Source of the DNA: Coprinopsis marcescibilis
Taxonomy: Eukaryota > Basidiomycota > Agaricomycetes > Agaricales > Psathyrellaceae
NCBI GenBank assembly: GCA_004369085.1
Contig: ML210191.1
Span: forward strand, 127,048-191,047
Length of the DNA: 64,000 nt
Reading direction: 5' to 3'
The notes beneath the pieces were generated by a model that had not been told where the DNA came from, made no database searches, and saw only the letters and a program-made list of their open reading frames with translations. Below, piece after piece: positions 24,794-37,200 of the stretch (the first letter of the stretch is position 1; each line of letters opens with the position of its first letter). The position numbers and the translations under genes are program-made.

Positions 24794-27412
24794 ATGGCCG
24801 CCGGCGCGTTGAACGAATCCACACTCTCAATCCTCCATTTCAACGATGTCTACCGCGTTACTCCTCAGAAGATCGCTAGTGGATCTCCTGATACATTTGA
24901 TGTGACCCAATTTGCATGGTTGCTTGACAGTCTCAAGACCCAGTGGCCAGAACGAACGGATGGTGCTCGGGAAGGATTGGTGCTATTCTCTGGCGATGTG
25001 TTCTCGCCGTCGATGGAAAGCTCCGTCACGAGAGGCAGTCATATGGTACGAAACTTCTTTGCTGCGTGGTCCAAGGGCGGATTTGACTGATGAAGTTTGT
25101 CTAGGTACCCGTGTTAAACCAGTTGAAGATCGATGTATCCGTGACTGGTGAGTATCAGTGTCGGTAGCAGCTGTTTGCATATACCTGACCATAGCGATAA
25201 CCGCCTTGAATCATCCACCAGGCAATCATGATTTTGATTTCGGTAAATCCTCCTTATTCACAGTGTACCGGATCTCGTTGTGTTCTTAATACCTGTCTAC
25301 TTTGCAGGATACCCTCACCTTTCTAAATTGGTGGCGGACACCACTTTCGTTTGTGGCGATTACCTTTTTCAAGAGTCCCGCAACTGACGCTCGCTTATCC
25401 CCAGCCCTGGCTCTTGAGCAACATTATCGACGAGACCACAGGCCGTGTTCCAGAAGCGTTGAAAGAGTTTGTCGTACTCGAGCGAAATGGGATTCGTGTT
25501 GGCTTCGTCGGTCTTGTGGAAGAGTAAGCTTACATCTTGTTCTCGAGGACCAGTGTATCTGAAACCTATTTGGGTGGTTGCAGAGATTGGATCGCGACCG
25601 TTTCGTCGTGGCCTTCGGAATTCAAGTACAGATCTATGGCGGATACGGCTATCGATCTTTCAAAGCGTCTACGTGATCCAGAGGGTGAATATCGCTGCGA
25701 TCTTATTATCGGTTTGACCCATTGCCGGTAAGAATTCAATCGAACTCGAGACAGTTAGCGCCCTGATCAATGGATTGCCTAGGTTACCCAATGTATGACC
25801 AAATCTTGCACTGGGTGCTTCACTTAACCTTTCCCTAGGACATACGACTGGCCAAAGAAATCCTTGCCCACAGTCCCGGACAGCAGAAGCAGGCGTCCAT
25901 CGCCGAACAGCACGGGCTTGACCTTTTACTTGGAGGTCATGATCACCTCTACTTTGCCCCGAAAGGCGTTGACCAATGGGAAGACTACGACTTTTTGCAA
26001 CCAGTTCTTGGGGCAGAAGAGGACCACGGCGAAGTTTTGATCATTAAAAGTGGAAATGACTTCAGAGACTTGAGCGAGATTGACCTTACGCTTCAAGAGA
26101 CTCCAATTGGGAGTGTTAGAAAGAAAGTGATTAGCAGGATTACGGGTGAGTTCTTATAGGCGAAGGATTAAAGGTCAGTTCAAAGACTGGGGCTTAGGGA
26201 AGAGACATCAAGTCAAGGGCGATACGCCGAAGTCTGTGCCCATGTTCGACATGCTGGACAAACTAATGTCGTCGGTGGGGTCTACTTTGAAAGCACCGGT
26301 ATGTACATCGACGGTCATGCTAGATGTCCGGAGCTATCACATTCGCACTACAGAGGTTGGTCACTTGGAAATCAACATTGCAATGCCTTGCTGAACAACT
26401 GTATTCAGTCCGCGGCAGGAAATTGGTTCGCTGACGTCATACGGCCAGCTTACGACGATACCCTATACCTGAAAGGCTGCCACGGTGCGGATGGTGTCTT
26501 CATTTGTGCAGGTACTCTGCGAGGGGACTCGACCTATGGGCCGGGAGTCGTGACCCTCGGTGATATCCTCGCAATCCTACCGTTCGAAGATGCTATCGTT
26601 GTTATCGAAATGGACGGAGAAGCCCTCTGGAGTGCTTTGGAAGCAAGCCTCAGTACATGGCCTTCACAGGAGGGGTGAGTGGTGTACAATGTCACTAGAG
26701 ATCAAGTAGAGCTCACTCATGTTTAGCCGGTTCCCTGTAATCTCTGGCTTCAAAGTCACTTGGGATTCAACACGGGAGCCTGGAAACAGGGTCACAGAGG
26801 TTCATTTGTTGCAAGAATATTTGACGGAGTCTGGGTCTCTTGGGCATCTTAACTCTGAGCCTATCAAGAGGGAAAGGGGCGGACGAAAATATAAAATTGT
26901 CACGCGGGAGTATATGGCCGATGGTCATGATGGCTATACAGCGATGAAAGATTGCCCCAGACTTGTGGATGAAGAATGCGGATCGCTGATGAGTAGTCTT
27001 GTCAGAAAGTACTTGCTCGGTATGAAGCCCGGTTGACTCGTTGCTAATGCTGTTCACTGAGTTCAATATTGTAGGTTCACATTTCGTTAACAAGATCATT
27101 CGCACGAAGGCAGCTTCCAACGGTCTCCATCCAAAAGTACAACAGGTTCTGTCATCCGAGCAAAAGGAGAGTAATGTCAAATTACGATGGAAGAACGCGC
27201 TCGAAAAGGTTATCAACCGCCAGTCACTTTCGCATTACAGGAACAGGCTGGATGTCCCTGGGGTAGACCATATGAGCTCTGTAGATGTCTTTGACGGAGA
27301 AAAGGCACGAAGAGGGGAATCCTGTCCATACGAATCCAGAGACGGTCAGGATTTGCTTGTCATTAGTCCGGAAATAGACGGTCGGCTCAAGGACCAAGGT
27401 CGTTCACAGTAG
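24794..27412 (+). CDS. 5'-nucleotidase / UshA-like metallophosphatase
   Basis: Calcineurin-type metallophosphoesterase with a UshA C-terminal domain; hydrolyses nucleotides or other small phosphate esters. Metal motifs in order: ILHFNDVYRV, LFSGDVFSPSM, VTGNHDFDFG (split by an intron near 25240), GLTHCR and LLLGGHDH. The C-terminal domain starts near SAAGNWFADVIRPAYDD and contains GTLRGDSTYGPG and VTREYMADGHDGYTAM, which contact the substrate in this family. Splicing TTF|PWLLSN near 25350 rebuilds the family motif. No signal peptide at the chosen start 24794; an in-frame ATG lies upstream at about 24704. A charged tail (GEKARRGES...) follows. The stop is 30 bp from the convergent neighbour's stop. 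Cytosolic versus secreted location is unclear. Confidence 0.85.
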
Positions 27413-27442
27413 TAGCTGGGTAGCAATTTGGCATGTATATCT

Positions 27443-28143
27443 TCAATGGTTTTCGGGATTGACGGGTGGAAGGACTGGTTCTGGAGTATCTCCAGAGATA
27501 TTTCTTAAGTAATGTGTTAGTACTCCTGCACTGCTACCAATGCCTGCTCCGCCTAGGATTACTGTTGGGATATTGAGATTACATTGGCGTTCATATCGAA
27601 AAGAAAAAATAACGAACAATTGACAGCGCTCGCTCTGTTCCATAATATTGCGGGGAAGAGGACGGCGGTAAGAACTGCGCCGATAGTTGAGTGATCTTCA
27701 CGTCTTATTCGATTTGTCTAAACATTCGAATGAGGCACTCGTTAACGCTGTCCAGGTCTTCAAAGATTGTACGTACATCATAAGCGGACGAAATACGTTG
27801 GGCACGGGTATGCTCGATGCTAGAATTGGCGTAGCGAACATATGTGGCTCCTCCAAAGGCTGCGGAACCTATCAATTACCGTTGGCATTAAATGGATGCA
27901 AAAAAAGTGGTGAAGGGGGAAATCTTTACCTGCAAAGCCACCGACCCACGTTGCACGAAGGGTTCGGTTCAATGACCACGAAGAACGTCCTCGCCGTGCA
28001 ATGATAAATGCGGTGTACACAGGGGGTGCCAGCAAGGTGGCAACTTGATAGCCAGTGTTCATCGACTTACGGACGAGAAATTCAGTGTCGGCAGCATGGG
28101 CCAAGGCCTGCTCTGTTACATCTGGAATATTGGCCATACCCAT
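27443..28143 (-). CDS. Small conserved membrane protein, unknown function
   Basis: I recognise no named family. Spliced product is roughly 190 residues. N-terminal exon MGMANIPDVTEQALAHAADT leads to two hydrophobic segments (GYQVATLLAPPVYTAFIIAR and a Gly/Ala-rich ATWVGGFAG region), a cytosolic or matrix loop (YVRYANSSIEHTRAQRISSA), then STIGAVLTAVLFPAILWNRA and, after an intron, LILGGAGIGSSAGVLTHYLR. The pattern of four glycine-rich hydrophobic hairpins suggests an organellar (mitochondrial?) membrane protein, which is inference. Starts 236 bp from a divergent neighbour; stop 27443-27445 is 30 bp from the convergent metallophosphatase. Confidence 0.65.
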
Positions 28144-28378
28144 GGTCGCCTGGGATAGTTACAGTTAGAATACTCGCCATCGAACGCGACATTGAACCTA
28201 CAATATGTCTGAGTTTCAGTTAAAACGGTTCAAGGATGGTGTCGACCAAACGTCACAGTGACAATGCAATGACGGCGCCGAACTGGTCCGTGCGCGTAAT
28301 TATGTCAGCAATTCTCCAAATCTTTAGTTTCCCGTGTCTGCTTCTGGCATTCCCCGCCACGCAGTTTCGCAAACCACA

Positions 28379-31313
28379 ATGTCCGCAATGCTGGGCACGT
28401 TTGACATGCCCATGAGTGATTATCCGAACGACGACGTCCTCATGCATACACACTCATCAGACCCTTGGGCCCCTCAAGAGGACGGTATTATGGAGGAGGA
28501 TAATATAACCCCATTCACGGTACGTCTGTGTTTTGTGGCATAAGCTTCTGCCCCACTAACTGCTGACGTTGTTTCACGCTCAGGCTCTGCACAAGAGCTC
28601 CATGATGGAGCTTAATTCCACCCACACATTATCGATGTCTGGGGATCAAATGTTTTATTCAGAAACAGGGCCAGCAGACCTCGCAATTGAAGTCGAAATG
28701 GACGACTATACCGAGGACGGCAACGCCGAATACGAAATGCTGGACGATCTTAACCTCATTGCAGAGGATGTTCCGGAGATTCAGGATGTCGAAGTCGTCG
28801 ACGTACAAAGCAGCGCAGATTCATCGTTATCAGAAATCCCTCGACCTCCTCAGATAGCTCCTGTTGAAGCAGCGACCATTGTCTCAACAACGACGCACTC
28901 AGAATCAATCGACGCGGCCATTACTTCCGATTCCCACTCAGAACCCAAAGAGAAGAACTTTGAAAGCGCAGATGGAGAAGCAAAGTCCGCCACTTCAACG
29001 CACGACAATGTTGGAGACGCAACTGACACTAAACCTTTGCCGGACGATGGTCCAACCGCCTCGCACAAAGATTCAGAAAACGTGCAGCACACGCATGAGG
29101 TGGGCCAGGCTACCCCAATTGTCGAAGACACCCTGGCAGATGGCGAACCCTCACAATCAGAGGTGCCTGTACCCAAGGCATCAGGATCGGAGACCGTTGA
29201 TTCTGCTGACACCGCTCATTTGGGAAATTTTACACCACAAACGGCGGAAGATACAATAACAGTCCAAGCGACTGTTGAAGATCACCAGGAGGTGGAATTG
29301 AATTCTACAGAGAACCATGAAGGAGAAGCTCGCACGTCAACGCAACAGGAATCAGTGTTACAGGAATCAGAACCCCCTGCGCCAAACCCCCATGAGATCG
29401 CAGAAGGTGTCTACATAGAGCCACCCCCTGGGGTGCTTCTCAACGCATGGTTTACGCCCAACCCATGCCCACTGTTTAACCGCCCTTTGCCTTCGGGGGT
29501 CGCCACCCCACAAGTTGAAGGAGATGGCACAGCAGATATTCTACTTCATGACCGCCCGACCATGTTTTATGAACCTCTTTCATCACTCTTCGCGGCTCTT
29601 AGAGAGGAGGAATTGTTTGCCAAGCAGGAGGAATTACAGCAAGTTGAGCTCGTTCTGGCTGTTGAGACGCTGCAGCTTTCAGTCTCAGAGGTACGTTTTC
29701 TTCGCTGCAACGAATGAACTTCTTACTTACCCTCTTCCAGGACAATATTTATTCACGCGAAATCTCACTTCATGACATACACCTTTTGCACGAATCATTT
29801 CATACAGGTCCTCTCCGAATGGAGTTACAGCATCTCTCCCCTCGATTCATCACACGTTACCACGAGTTGCAAGACCATTTGCAACGTGTCGGGGAGGATG
29901 ATGTTACTGACATTGCCAGTGCCGTTCCTGGTATGTCCATTCGATGTGTTTTGCCAGACCCTCTGTCTAACTTTTACTATAGAATCCGCTAGCGAGCAAC
30001 TCCCTGGACAGTCAAATGTCGCAGATTGCGAAGAAACTCAAGCTCAGGATGAGCAACCATCTGTAGAAGAACATCATCCCGAACACGACTCATCTGGAGC
30101 GGAGCAAAGAGCGGTCGAAGAGGAAGAAGTTTACTATGATGATGCGACAGAAGTACACCATACGACTGAAGCGCTTGAAATTACAGATTCCCATTACCAA
30201 CATCATGCAGATTTGGACGACGAATCCGACGTCCCTACGACCTTTGATGCTCCTGCCCCATTGTCGACGTCGAGCTCATTTCAGCCCCATCAGGATGAGG
30301 TGGTTGATGTGCAGACCTCTGGAGGTCTCTCTCAAACAGAACCAAGTGAAGGTCGGCATCAGAATGGCGGCACGGTCTCCGTCGATCACGACGAAGATCG
30401 TGAAGCTTCTGGTGCACTCGACGGGGCCATTTCTGCGCTTCCTTCGACGTCTGTTGACGAAGTCACAGCACCACACGATGAACTCGTCGACGACCTTCAT
30501 GAAGGTTTGGAAGGTGGGGACAGTGCAGAGGATCACAACCTGGAGGAGATCACGGAGCTTGATCCAGAGCAACAAGACGCGGAGGACGCAGACGAGTTGC
30601 AGGCGGAATTAGAAGCCGCTACCTCGGATCACACAGACGAAGGAGCTTACAAACTCGCCGAGGAACAAGCAGAGCAGGACGAACTGGCCAATGATGACTG
30701 CGATACCTCAACGGGCGAGGAGCTCGAGCATTCCGCAGGTGATAACGAAGAATTCGACGACGAATTACAATTTCTCGAAGAGCAAGAGGACGAGCAAAAC
30801 GGTATGTGGATCTCTGTCAAAAGTGAAATACCTTGCTGACTTCTCAATCCAGATGACACGGTGCATTCTGGTGCAACTGAGAGCGAATTGCTGGGTGAGC
30901 AGCTTGCGCAAACTCAAGCTGAAGAGTCAACCCCACAATCAGGCGAAGATAATTCCGAAAGTTCGTTGTTCCCATACACATTTTCTTGCGGTTCATTGAC
31001 GTTATCTCCCTTTCCAGATATTGTTGACCATACTACCCTACCAGATCTACCTGATGATCAAGACGAGGACGGGTTTTGGGACGACGACCTCGACGGGGAA
31101 GGGGAAGCAGATCCTTCGTGGGACCCTGAAACGCTTACCACGACCAGCCCCAATACCAATGGAAAGCGAGCCTACGATGAATTAGATCTGGACGACGTTT
31201 ATGACTTGGGGATCAGGCTGACTCCTTCTCCAGGTATGCTTCCTTGCGTTTTTGCTTTCGCGACAATCACTGATCACTAAACTGTAGATACGAAGCGGAC
31301 GCGGTTACATTGA
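28379..31313 (+). CDS. Large acidic low-complexity protein, unknown function
   Basis: I do not recognise this protein (about 900 residues). Start 28379 gives MSAMLGTFDMPMSDYPNDDV. A Ser/Thr/Glu-rich disordered stretch follows (28.6-29.4 kb), then a conserved-looking core: HEIAEGVYIEPPPGVLLNAW, PTMFYEPLSSLFAALREEEL, and after an intron DNIYSREISLHDIHLLHESF and LSPRFITRYHELQDHLQRVG. A second, very acidic region (30.0-31.1 kb, dozens of Asp/Glu, runs such as EEQEDEQN) precedes the tail KRAYDELDLDDVYDLGIRL and TKRTRLH, stop at 31311-31313. KRAYDELD plus a basic tail could be a nuclear targeting and chromatin-type feature; this is guesswork. Confidence 0.7.
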
Positions 31314-31774
31314 GATTCCGAAAGGTGGTAATTGACTCGCCGAGAATTCGGTGATTGCACAGGATAAGTTATAGTGTTTCTCTCTTGAAAAAGTATTTTT
31401 TGGTCTCTTCCTGCTTGAACTGATGCACCTAACAGCGTTGAGGGATTGAGGTTGTTCTGTTTCTACTATTCTGCTAATCCAATCGTCTCGAGTTTTTTCT
31501 TGTCATTTATCCTGAGTGTGGATGTCTATTCTCGTTCTACTATATTTCACCCATCGGGCACCGTGTCCATTGTACTTTATTTGTTTATATCCTGTCTGTA
31601 GCACATACTCTGACGCCCGGCATAATTTATTTTCGTGACTGGAGAGTTGCTGTGATCTTCAAATCGTGGGAAGTGTAACTTGAAATATGATTCGGAATGC
31701 GAGCAGTTGGACTCCTCAGACTCGTCTCTTCCATCTTCTCCCCCGAGTGTTAAAACTTTCTTGAACTCCGCTAT
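31314..31774. other. Intergenic, acidic protein / RPC82
   Basis: About 460 bp, T-rich after the upstream stop; promoter of RPC82. An antisense open frame at 31577-31789 has no recognisable content. Confidence 0.4.
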
Positions 31775-33930
31775 ATGGCAGATTTCCACACGGGTCGGTT
31801 ATGTACTGAGATTATAGACACCCAGTTCGGTTCATTGACCTCGGTATGTAAACAGATCCCTTCAACGGTTGACTTGAAACTGATAACTGGTAGAAAGTCG
31901 CGTCGGTTCTGCTGATTCGTGGTCGCCTGTCATTACCCCAAATCGTTCGCTACTCCGGGCTTAAACCTCGCACTATTAGAGCGTGTATCCTGATCCTGAT
32001 CCAACACAACATTGTATGGCATGTACAAAGGGATGGGGACCCAGAAATGTATGAAATAAACGTGGAGGAGTGTCTGTTACGGTTGCGGTATGGGAGATAC
32101 ATTTATTATGCAGAAAGCCTGTTCGGGAACCCAGTGAGTGTTGATATATCTCGTCTTATATCTTATGACTATGTTTATGAACACGAATAGGGGGCGGAAA
32201 TTGTGCAGATCATCATGGACCACGGAAAGCTGAGGCCACCAGATATCCTAGCCCTGTTGCACAAACATGATAGCAAAGGTGATTTCGACCATTGCGTCCT
32301 TCGAAACAGCCTTATGAAAACTCTATAGTTCTGGCACAATACAAGCAGGCACTATATAAATTGGTATCCGGTTCCTACCTCAAGGCGTCTACAGCGCGAT
32401 CCCATGTATCCCCCCGCGACCGCCAGCTTCAATATGAGATAGAAGAGATCAAGAAATTCAACGGACATCCCACACCAAAGCAGATTCGCGAACTGAAAGA
32501 AGTCGCCGAAGCGAGGTTGAAACGGGAGCTCGACGAGTCGGAGAAAATCGGTCTTGTTCGTCTCTCTGTTCGCTCCAAACGCCCTGTGTCCGTTTTCTAA
32601 CCGTTTGCAACAGATAACCAAAGCAAAAGAAATCACACACCAGCGCTCCGGAAAGGTCGGCTCCCGCCTTTGTTCGAAAAAAACGTCAGACTGACGTGGA
32701 TTTTGCATGCAGCGGAAAGTTCAAGAAGAAGAAAGCGTCGTTGATGTTAGTGTCCTCAAAACCCACTCAACACCGTGCATTGACGCATTCAGATAGGATG
32801 AGGTCTTCTTCAGGGTTAACTGCCAACGATTTAATGTCCACATTCGCAACGAGGTACGTCAGAACCAGATTTCTTCGAATACGGAATGAACAGTCCGGGT
32901 TAGATAATCGTACGAGCAGCCAAAGAACGCTACAACAGCCAAGCTGCCTCCGTAGTTCAGGCAGCGATAACTGGCTCAGAAAACGCACAGTCATCTGTTT
33001 CTGAAGTACGCTCAGGTAGGCCTTGCTAGTACTCAGTGTCTATACGTGCTTCCTTACTGCAGCACAGATCCGGTTTCAATCTCCAGGATCATCATGTTGT
33101 TGGCGGACAACGATGACCTGCAATCCGGTCTTGCATATTCATCGAAAAAGGTCCCTATACCTACTTGTGTGAAAGATTACCTCGGACTACTATCTTCTGC
33201 CGACAACCCAACGCCAGCTGGTAAAGCCAATGCCTTCGTGTCTTTTGGTGGATCGAAAGTGCAGGTCGAGTATGAGACCATTTGCCGAACCCTGCGGCGG
33301 AAATTGTTGGAGTCAATCGCCCTTGAAAAGCATGGTCATGAAGGCGTCCGCATCATCCGGTTACTCTTGGATACTGGGAAAATGGACGAGAAACAGGTCA
33401 GTCGTTATTTTATAATCATGAATTAAACGGATTTATAATACTTGACTAGATCGCCAAAGTGGTCATGATGGCGTCCAAGGATGTTCGGCCACTACTGGCT
33501 GCTATGTCTGCTGATTCCTTGATCAGCACACAAGAAGTTCCCAAGAGCGCGGATAGGAACCCTACGAGAACATTCTACCTGTGGTAAGTTCACTCTGCGC
33601 CCTTTTCATTGAATACACTTTAATCGTTGGCAAAGGTATGTTGATCTTTATAAAGGCTACTCGTCGCTTCTTGCGGGCGCGTATAAAATTCTCTACAACA
33701 TTGGCCAACGGCGCCGAGCGGAAAGAGAAGCCAGTGACGTCAAAGCTGTACTAGAGAAGAGTCTGCGGACTGATGTACAGCAAGACGAAAGTCTGCTGAC
33801 GCGGATGGAGAGGGAGACACTGAAGGAGTGGGAGGACAGGGAATTGAGGCTTACTGTTTTAGAAAGCCGCGCGGAGGAGACCGTCTTTATATTAAAGGAT
33901 CTCGCTGTGCATGGTATAGGTGGAGATTGA
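31775..33930 (+). CDS. RPC82: RPC82 (RPC3), RNA polymerase III subunit
   Basis: Subunit of the RPC82-RPC34-RPC31 subcomplex that opens DNA at Pol III promoters of tRNA and 5S genes; contains winged-helix domains. Exon 1 MADFHTGRLCTEIIDTQFGS splices to KVASVLLIRGRLSLPQIVRY, then SGLKPRTIRACILILIQHNI (first winged helix) and INVEECLLRLRYGRYI. Further exons: YEIEEIKKFNGHPTPKQIRE, ICRTLRRKLLESIALEKHGH with IIRLLLDTGKMDEKQ, VMMASKDVRPLLAAMSAD, and TFYLWYVDLYKGYSSLLAGA near 33.65 kb. Coiled-coil end, stop TGA 33928-33930. About eight short introns. The family's length (around 600 residues) fits. Confidence 0.9.
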
Positions 33931-34241
33931 ATAGTAGGTCATCGATTCCGAAAAACTAGAGCAAACAACTTGAAGCATAAGAAACCGTGACATTATGCGG
34001 AAACTTGAAGTAGTTAAGCAGGATCTCATACAAGGAGAAATCGGCCCAAATTTACTGGGAGTGTCCATAGGTATGAAGGCAGCAAAGGAGTGTGTAGATG
34101 TTATTTGGGATAAGGAATCAGAAACTAAATCAAGGAGCGAAAGGTTCGAACAAGGTCGAAACGACACGGAAAGTCATTAAGGAAAGGGTAAAAGTGTATG
34201 AGGATATACAAGAAAGATATCATGTTGCGGTCCATAAGTTA
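33931..34241. other. Convergent spacer RPC82 / EDE1
   Basis: About 310 bp of 3' flanks from two convergent genes. No coding signal I trust; the open frames here are short and without motifs. Confidence 0.4.
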
Positions 34242-37200
34242 TTACGCATTCAACAAGCTGTTCAATGCCCGCGGAATGTCATAACCGTACTTCTCAAGGG
34301 CAGCGACTGCCTGCGAACGGCTGAAACCCATATCGGTAAGTTGCTTGACTGGTTCAACGTCGTCACCGAGGGCAGGGGTCAAAACTCGTTCAGGAACTTC
34401 GGAGTGCGCTGAGAGATTCGACGTTGGCATAGCTTCATGTTTGTCCTGTTTCTTCTTTCTTCCGAAAGGCAAGCGCAACTACGGGAAAAGGGTTATAACC
34501 ATATTCAATGAGTACAAGGTCACAAACGTACGCTTAATTTAGAATGTCTTGTCGGCTCTTTTGTCGGCTTCTCGTTGTCCTTGGCAGGCTTAGGTTTGGG
34601 AGATTTTGACCGTGCTTGAGGCGGGCTTGTGGTCGACGTAAAAGGGGACGAAGGGCGAGCATGTTGGGATGAGATACTCTGCTTTGGAGATACAGTGGGA
34701 CTGCTAGTTGGGAACGTGGTGCTAGAGGTCGAAACCGATGGCTGGGCAGGGGCTGGTTTCGTGGCCAAAATCGATGGCTCAACGACGGTTGGCTGTTCCT
34801 CGGCAGGGGCCACCAAAGGAACCGCGGCAGTAGGTGTAAACACTGCATCGAAAGCAGAAGAGCTGGCATCTGCATGAGGAGGTACTTGAACGGGTGATTG
34901 TGCCGGAATAACTTCAGACTGAGTTGACTGAGTCGATTCTGCTGTATGTCCGTTAACAGGTGCGGTGAAGATGTCCTCAAATGAAGGGCCGGGTTGAGCT
35001 GTTCCATTTTGTAAAGCAGGCTGGGTGGGTTGGATTTCTACGAGAGGAAACTCGGACTTTGCAGCATTGAAATCGAAGTCGTCGTCAAACGCGGCAGCGA
35101 AAGAAAAGGGCGCTGCAGGCGCGGAGCTTGCACTACCAGGCTTTTTGAATGCTTCATCAAAAGCATCAACCCCCACAACAGTCGGCTGGGATCCAACAGA
35201 GGGGAATCCGTCATCGAAATTAACGGTGTCTTGTTCCGGAGCTGGCTGGGATTGAGGGCTGGCTACTGGTACCACAGTCGGCGAAGGTTTGAAGATATCA
35301 TCGAATTCGTTGGCGGCAAGTGCAGAGACCGGTTCCGCCGGCTTCGTGTCCGCTGCCTTCCCCATCTCTGGTTGGGTAGGCGAAACAGGCGAAGCGAAGA
35401 TATCATCAAAGGTGTCCAACTCGTTCGCAGGCTGCACCTCAACCTCCTTGCCCTTTGCCACGTTCTGCTTCGAAACTGATTGGCTGAGGACAGCCAAAGG
35501 AACCTCATCATCAGAATCGCTATCCGAGTCCGAATCGTCCTGGTTAATCTCTTCGATTCCAGTGGCAAAGGTAGAGTCGAAATCATCGGACTGCCCATTG
35601 GTAGGCTTTGCTGGAGGGGGGACTTGAACAGGGGGACTCTGAGAGCTGACGGACTCGATCGCCGGGAATTTGGATGTGATTGAATCTATCGTGGGGTCCG
35701 GGGACATCATGCGGGCGCTGGTCGGAGGGGTATGAAAGAACTCTGTCTCGTTAGGGGACACTGGAATTTGTGCCTCATGAGAAACGGATAATCCGTTGGT
35801 CAAGTCAGGGTCTCCGTGGCCAGATTCAGAGGTATCATAGGGTAATCCTGAAATGGCATCGGAAAAGTTGCCGCTTTGTTGAGACAATCCGAACAAATCG
35901 TCTTCAGCGGAGGTTGTTGGGGACTTGGACAATGTTGCCGAAGGGAAAGGCGCGAATGGAGATTGGGTACGGGAAGACGATCCCCCTGCCAGGGCAAGCC
36001 GTTCAAATGGATTGTTGCTCTTAGTGCTAATAGCGGGGGATGCATTGGGGTCTGGACTGATGGGCAGGGGTTGAGCAGCCGCAAATGCGAGCGAGGCAGC
36101 AGATGTTGCATGGGCAGCAGCAGTAGGAACCGGCATTTCAATCTTGGATGTTGCCTCTTCAGTTTCTACAGTCTCCTGGAACGCCTCCTGAAGCTCGGCA
36201 TGAGCTTCTTGTAATTCTTTCTCCACTTTCGCCCTCTCCGCTTCCCTCGAGGCCAACTGTTTTTTGGCAATTGCCAACATTCCCTTCTGATGTTTTCCCT
36301 CTTTCTTCAGCTTCTCAATTTCGACCTTGATAGCTTCAATTTGTTGGTCTGTCTCAATCGTCTTCCTCTGCAATTCACGGTGGTCTTCCTTGTCACGCAT
36401 GAAGGCGCCCTCAATGTCAGACTTCTCCAGCTTCCTTGCACTGAGGTCACTTTCTGCGCTGATCAACTCTTGGCGAACTTTGTCGATCTCGGCCTGCTGT
36501 ATGGAGTGCCGTTCCTGGAGTGTCGAGAACAATTTAAGCTCCGTCTCGTACGAAGCCTTCGCAGATGCCAGCTGGGTTTGAAGTGAGGAAAGCTGGCTAG
36601 CCTGTTGGGAAAGTAATTGCTCGACAGCTTGACGCTCCGCCCTAGTCTGCTCCACAGATTTATTTGTCGAGTTGAGCTGATTGGTCAAGTTACCAATTTC
36701 AGCAGAACGGTCTTGCAGAGGTGGTGGAGACACGGAGGTTGTAATGGGTTCATCGTCATCCAAGAAATTGAGAGCGGAACCTGGTACCATTACAAATCAG
36801 TGAAACTGAGCATATACGCCAAGGCGGGACAATCAAACCTGTATGTGATGGCGCAATAGGTGGCGCGAACGGGTCGGTTGACATTGAGCGAGAGCCAGTT
36901 TGATGAGGTGCCGTGGTTGGGGTAGGCGTAGTAGACAACAGCCCTGTGCGCTGAGGCTGAAGGGTCGGGAATCCACCGGTGGATTGCAACGGGTTGGCGG
37001 ACGGCGGGGGAGATTCGTCGAAAGAGAACAAGTCCTTCTGGGGCTCAGGAACCTGCTGCTGCACCTGTTGCGCTTGGCGCATGGAAGGTGGGACCAACGA
37101 AGGAGGTAGCGTTGCAGGAAGTTCTACACCGGTCAGTCGCTTCTGAATGAGGTGCATGGCGACAGCAAACCCTTCTCGAGTTAAAAGACCGTCGTTATTG

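Noticed and set aside
36290..36586. 98-codon plus-strand frame opposite the EDE1 coiled coil
   Set aside because: Antisense shadow created by the Leu/Gln/Lys codon bias of the coiled coil.
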